A stretch of 14,497 nt of DNA, from the NCBI GenBank assembly GCA_031268395.1, contig JAIRXI010000081.1:1-14497 (forward strand), written 5' to 3'. The translations under genes were made by a program, and so were the position numbers. Shown here piece by piece: positions 14,399 through 14,497 of the stretch. A model generated the notes under the pieces. That model was not told where the DNA came from and made no database searches. It was given only the letters and a program-made list of their open reading frames with translations. Every line of letters begins with the position of its first letter. Position 1 is the first letter of the stretch. The DNA is from Tannerella sp. Its GTDB lineage: Bacteria; Bacteroidota; Bacteroidia; Bacteroidales; Tannerellaceae.

Positions 14399-14497
14399 CG
14401 CAAGGTGTTTACGACGGGCGTCGTAAGGTGCTTACGAGGGAGGTCGTAAGGTGCTTACGAGGGAGGTCGTAAGGTGTTTACGAGGGAGGTCGTAAGG
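14399..14497. repeat. Tandem array of 23-base palindromic units (array 2), running off the window
   Basis: Units start at 14399, 14422, 14445, 14468 and 14491 (the last cut by the window end), every step exactly 23 bases. Each begins with a 15-base palindrome: CGTAAGGTGCTTACG in units 2 and 3 (6-base arms, 3-base centre), CGTAAGGTGTTTACG in unit 4 and CGCAAGGTGTTTACG in unit 1. An 8-base spacer follows, AGGGAGGT in units 2-4 and ACGGGCGT in unit 1. The outermost unit is the most degenerate. The array has the same period and layout as the one at 208-276 but a different palindrome. Confidence 0.9.

Noticed and set aside
14399..14497. CRISPR array
   Set aside because: The 23-base units are near-identical end to end, leaving no unique spacers of the usual 25-40 bases, and no cas gene is in the window.

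Overview
The window looks like chromosomal DNA from a member of the Bacteroidales (phylum Bacteroidota). Three things point there. Good matches to the Bacteroidota-type promoter (TTTG or TTG, 19-20 bases, then TAnnTTTG) precede the main transcription units. The gene set is typical: rpsF-rpsR-rplI, an N-acetylmuramoyl-L-alanine amidase followed by a MlaD/MCE lipoprotein-export type protein, dnaA, a class II ribonucleotide reductase and a CBM20-bearing 4-alpha-glucanotransferase. The large dual-receiver PEP-synthase-like protein is also of a type I associate with this group. The genus cannot be fixed by eye.

Layout. Bases 1-369 hold a short reading frame whose first 48 codons resemble the N-terminus of Bacteroidales HU-like DNA-binding proteins; from codon 49 it is encoded by a three-unit, 23-base tandem array of palindromes. 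On the minus strand, 370-3339 encodes a 989-residue protein with two receiver-like domains and a PPDK/PEP-synthase ATP-binding domain but no visible phosphohistidine domain. A divergent promoter region (3340-3522) separates it from rpsF-rpsR-rplI (3523-4623), which ends in a strong intrinsic terminator. The amidase and MCE genes follow as a likely two-gene operon (4726-6820). An AT-rich gap of about 540 bases leads to dnaA (7361-8764), then a terminator and a 321-base gap, then nrdJ (9086-11617) and, 18 bases later, malQ (11636-14314). The window ends inside a second 23-base-period palindromic array (14399 onward).

How the genes fit together. Most are core functions: translation (S6, S18, L9), cell-wall remodelling and envelope lipid traffic (amidase, MCE protein), replication initiation (DnaA), dNTP supply (NrdJ) and maltodextrin/glycogen metabolism (MalQ). 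The least explained elements are the dual-receiver PEP-synthase-like protein and the two palindromic arrays. The arrays share period and architecture but have different palindrome sequences, and one is fused to the remnant of a DNA-binding protein gene.

Limits: all family assignments come from motif recognition by eye, promoters and terminators are predicted from sequence, and no database search was possible.
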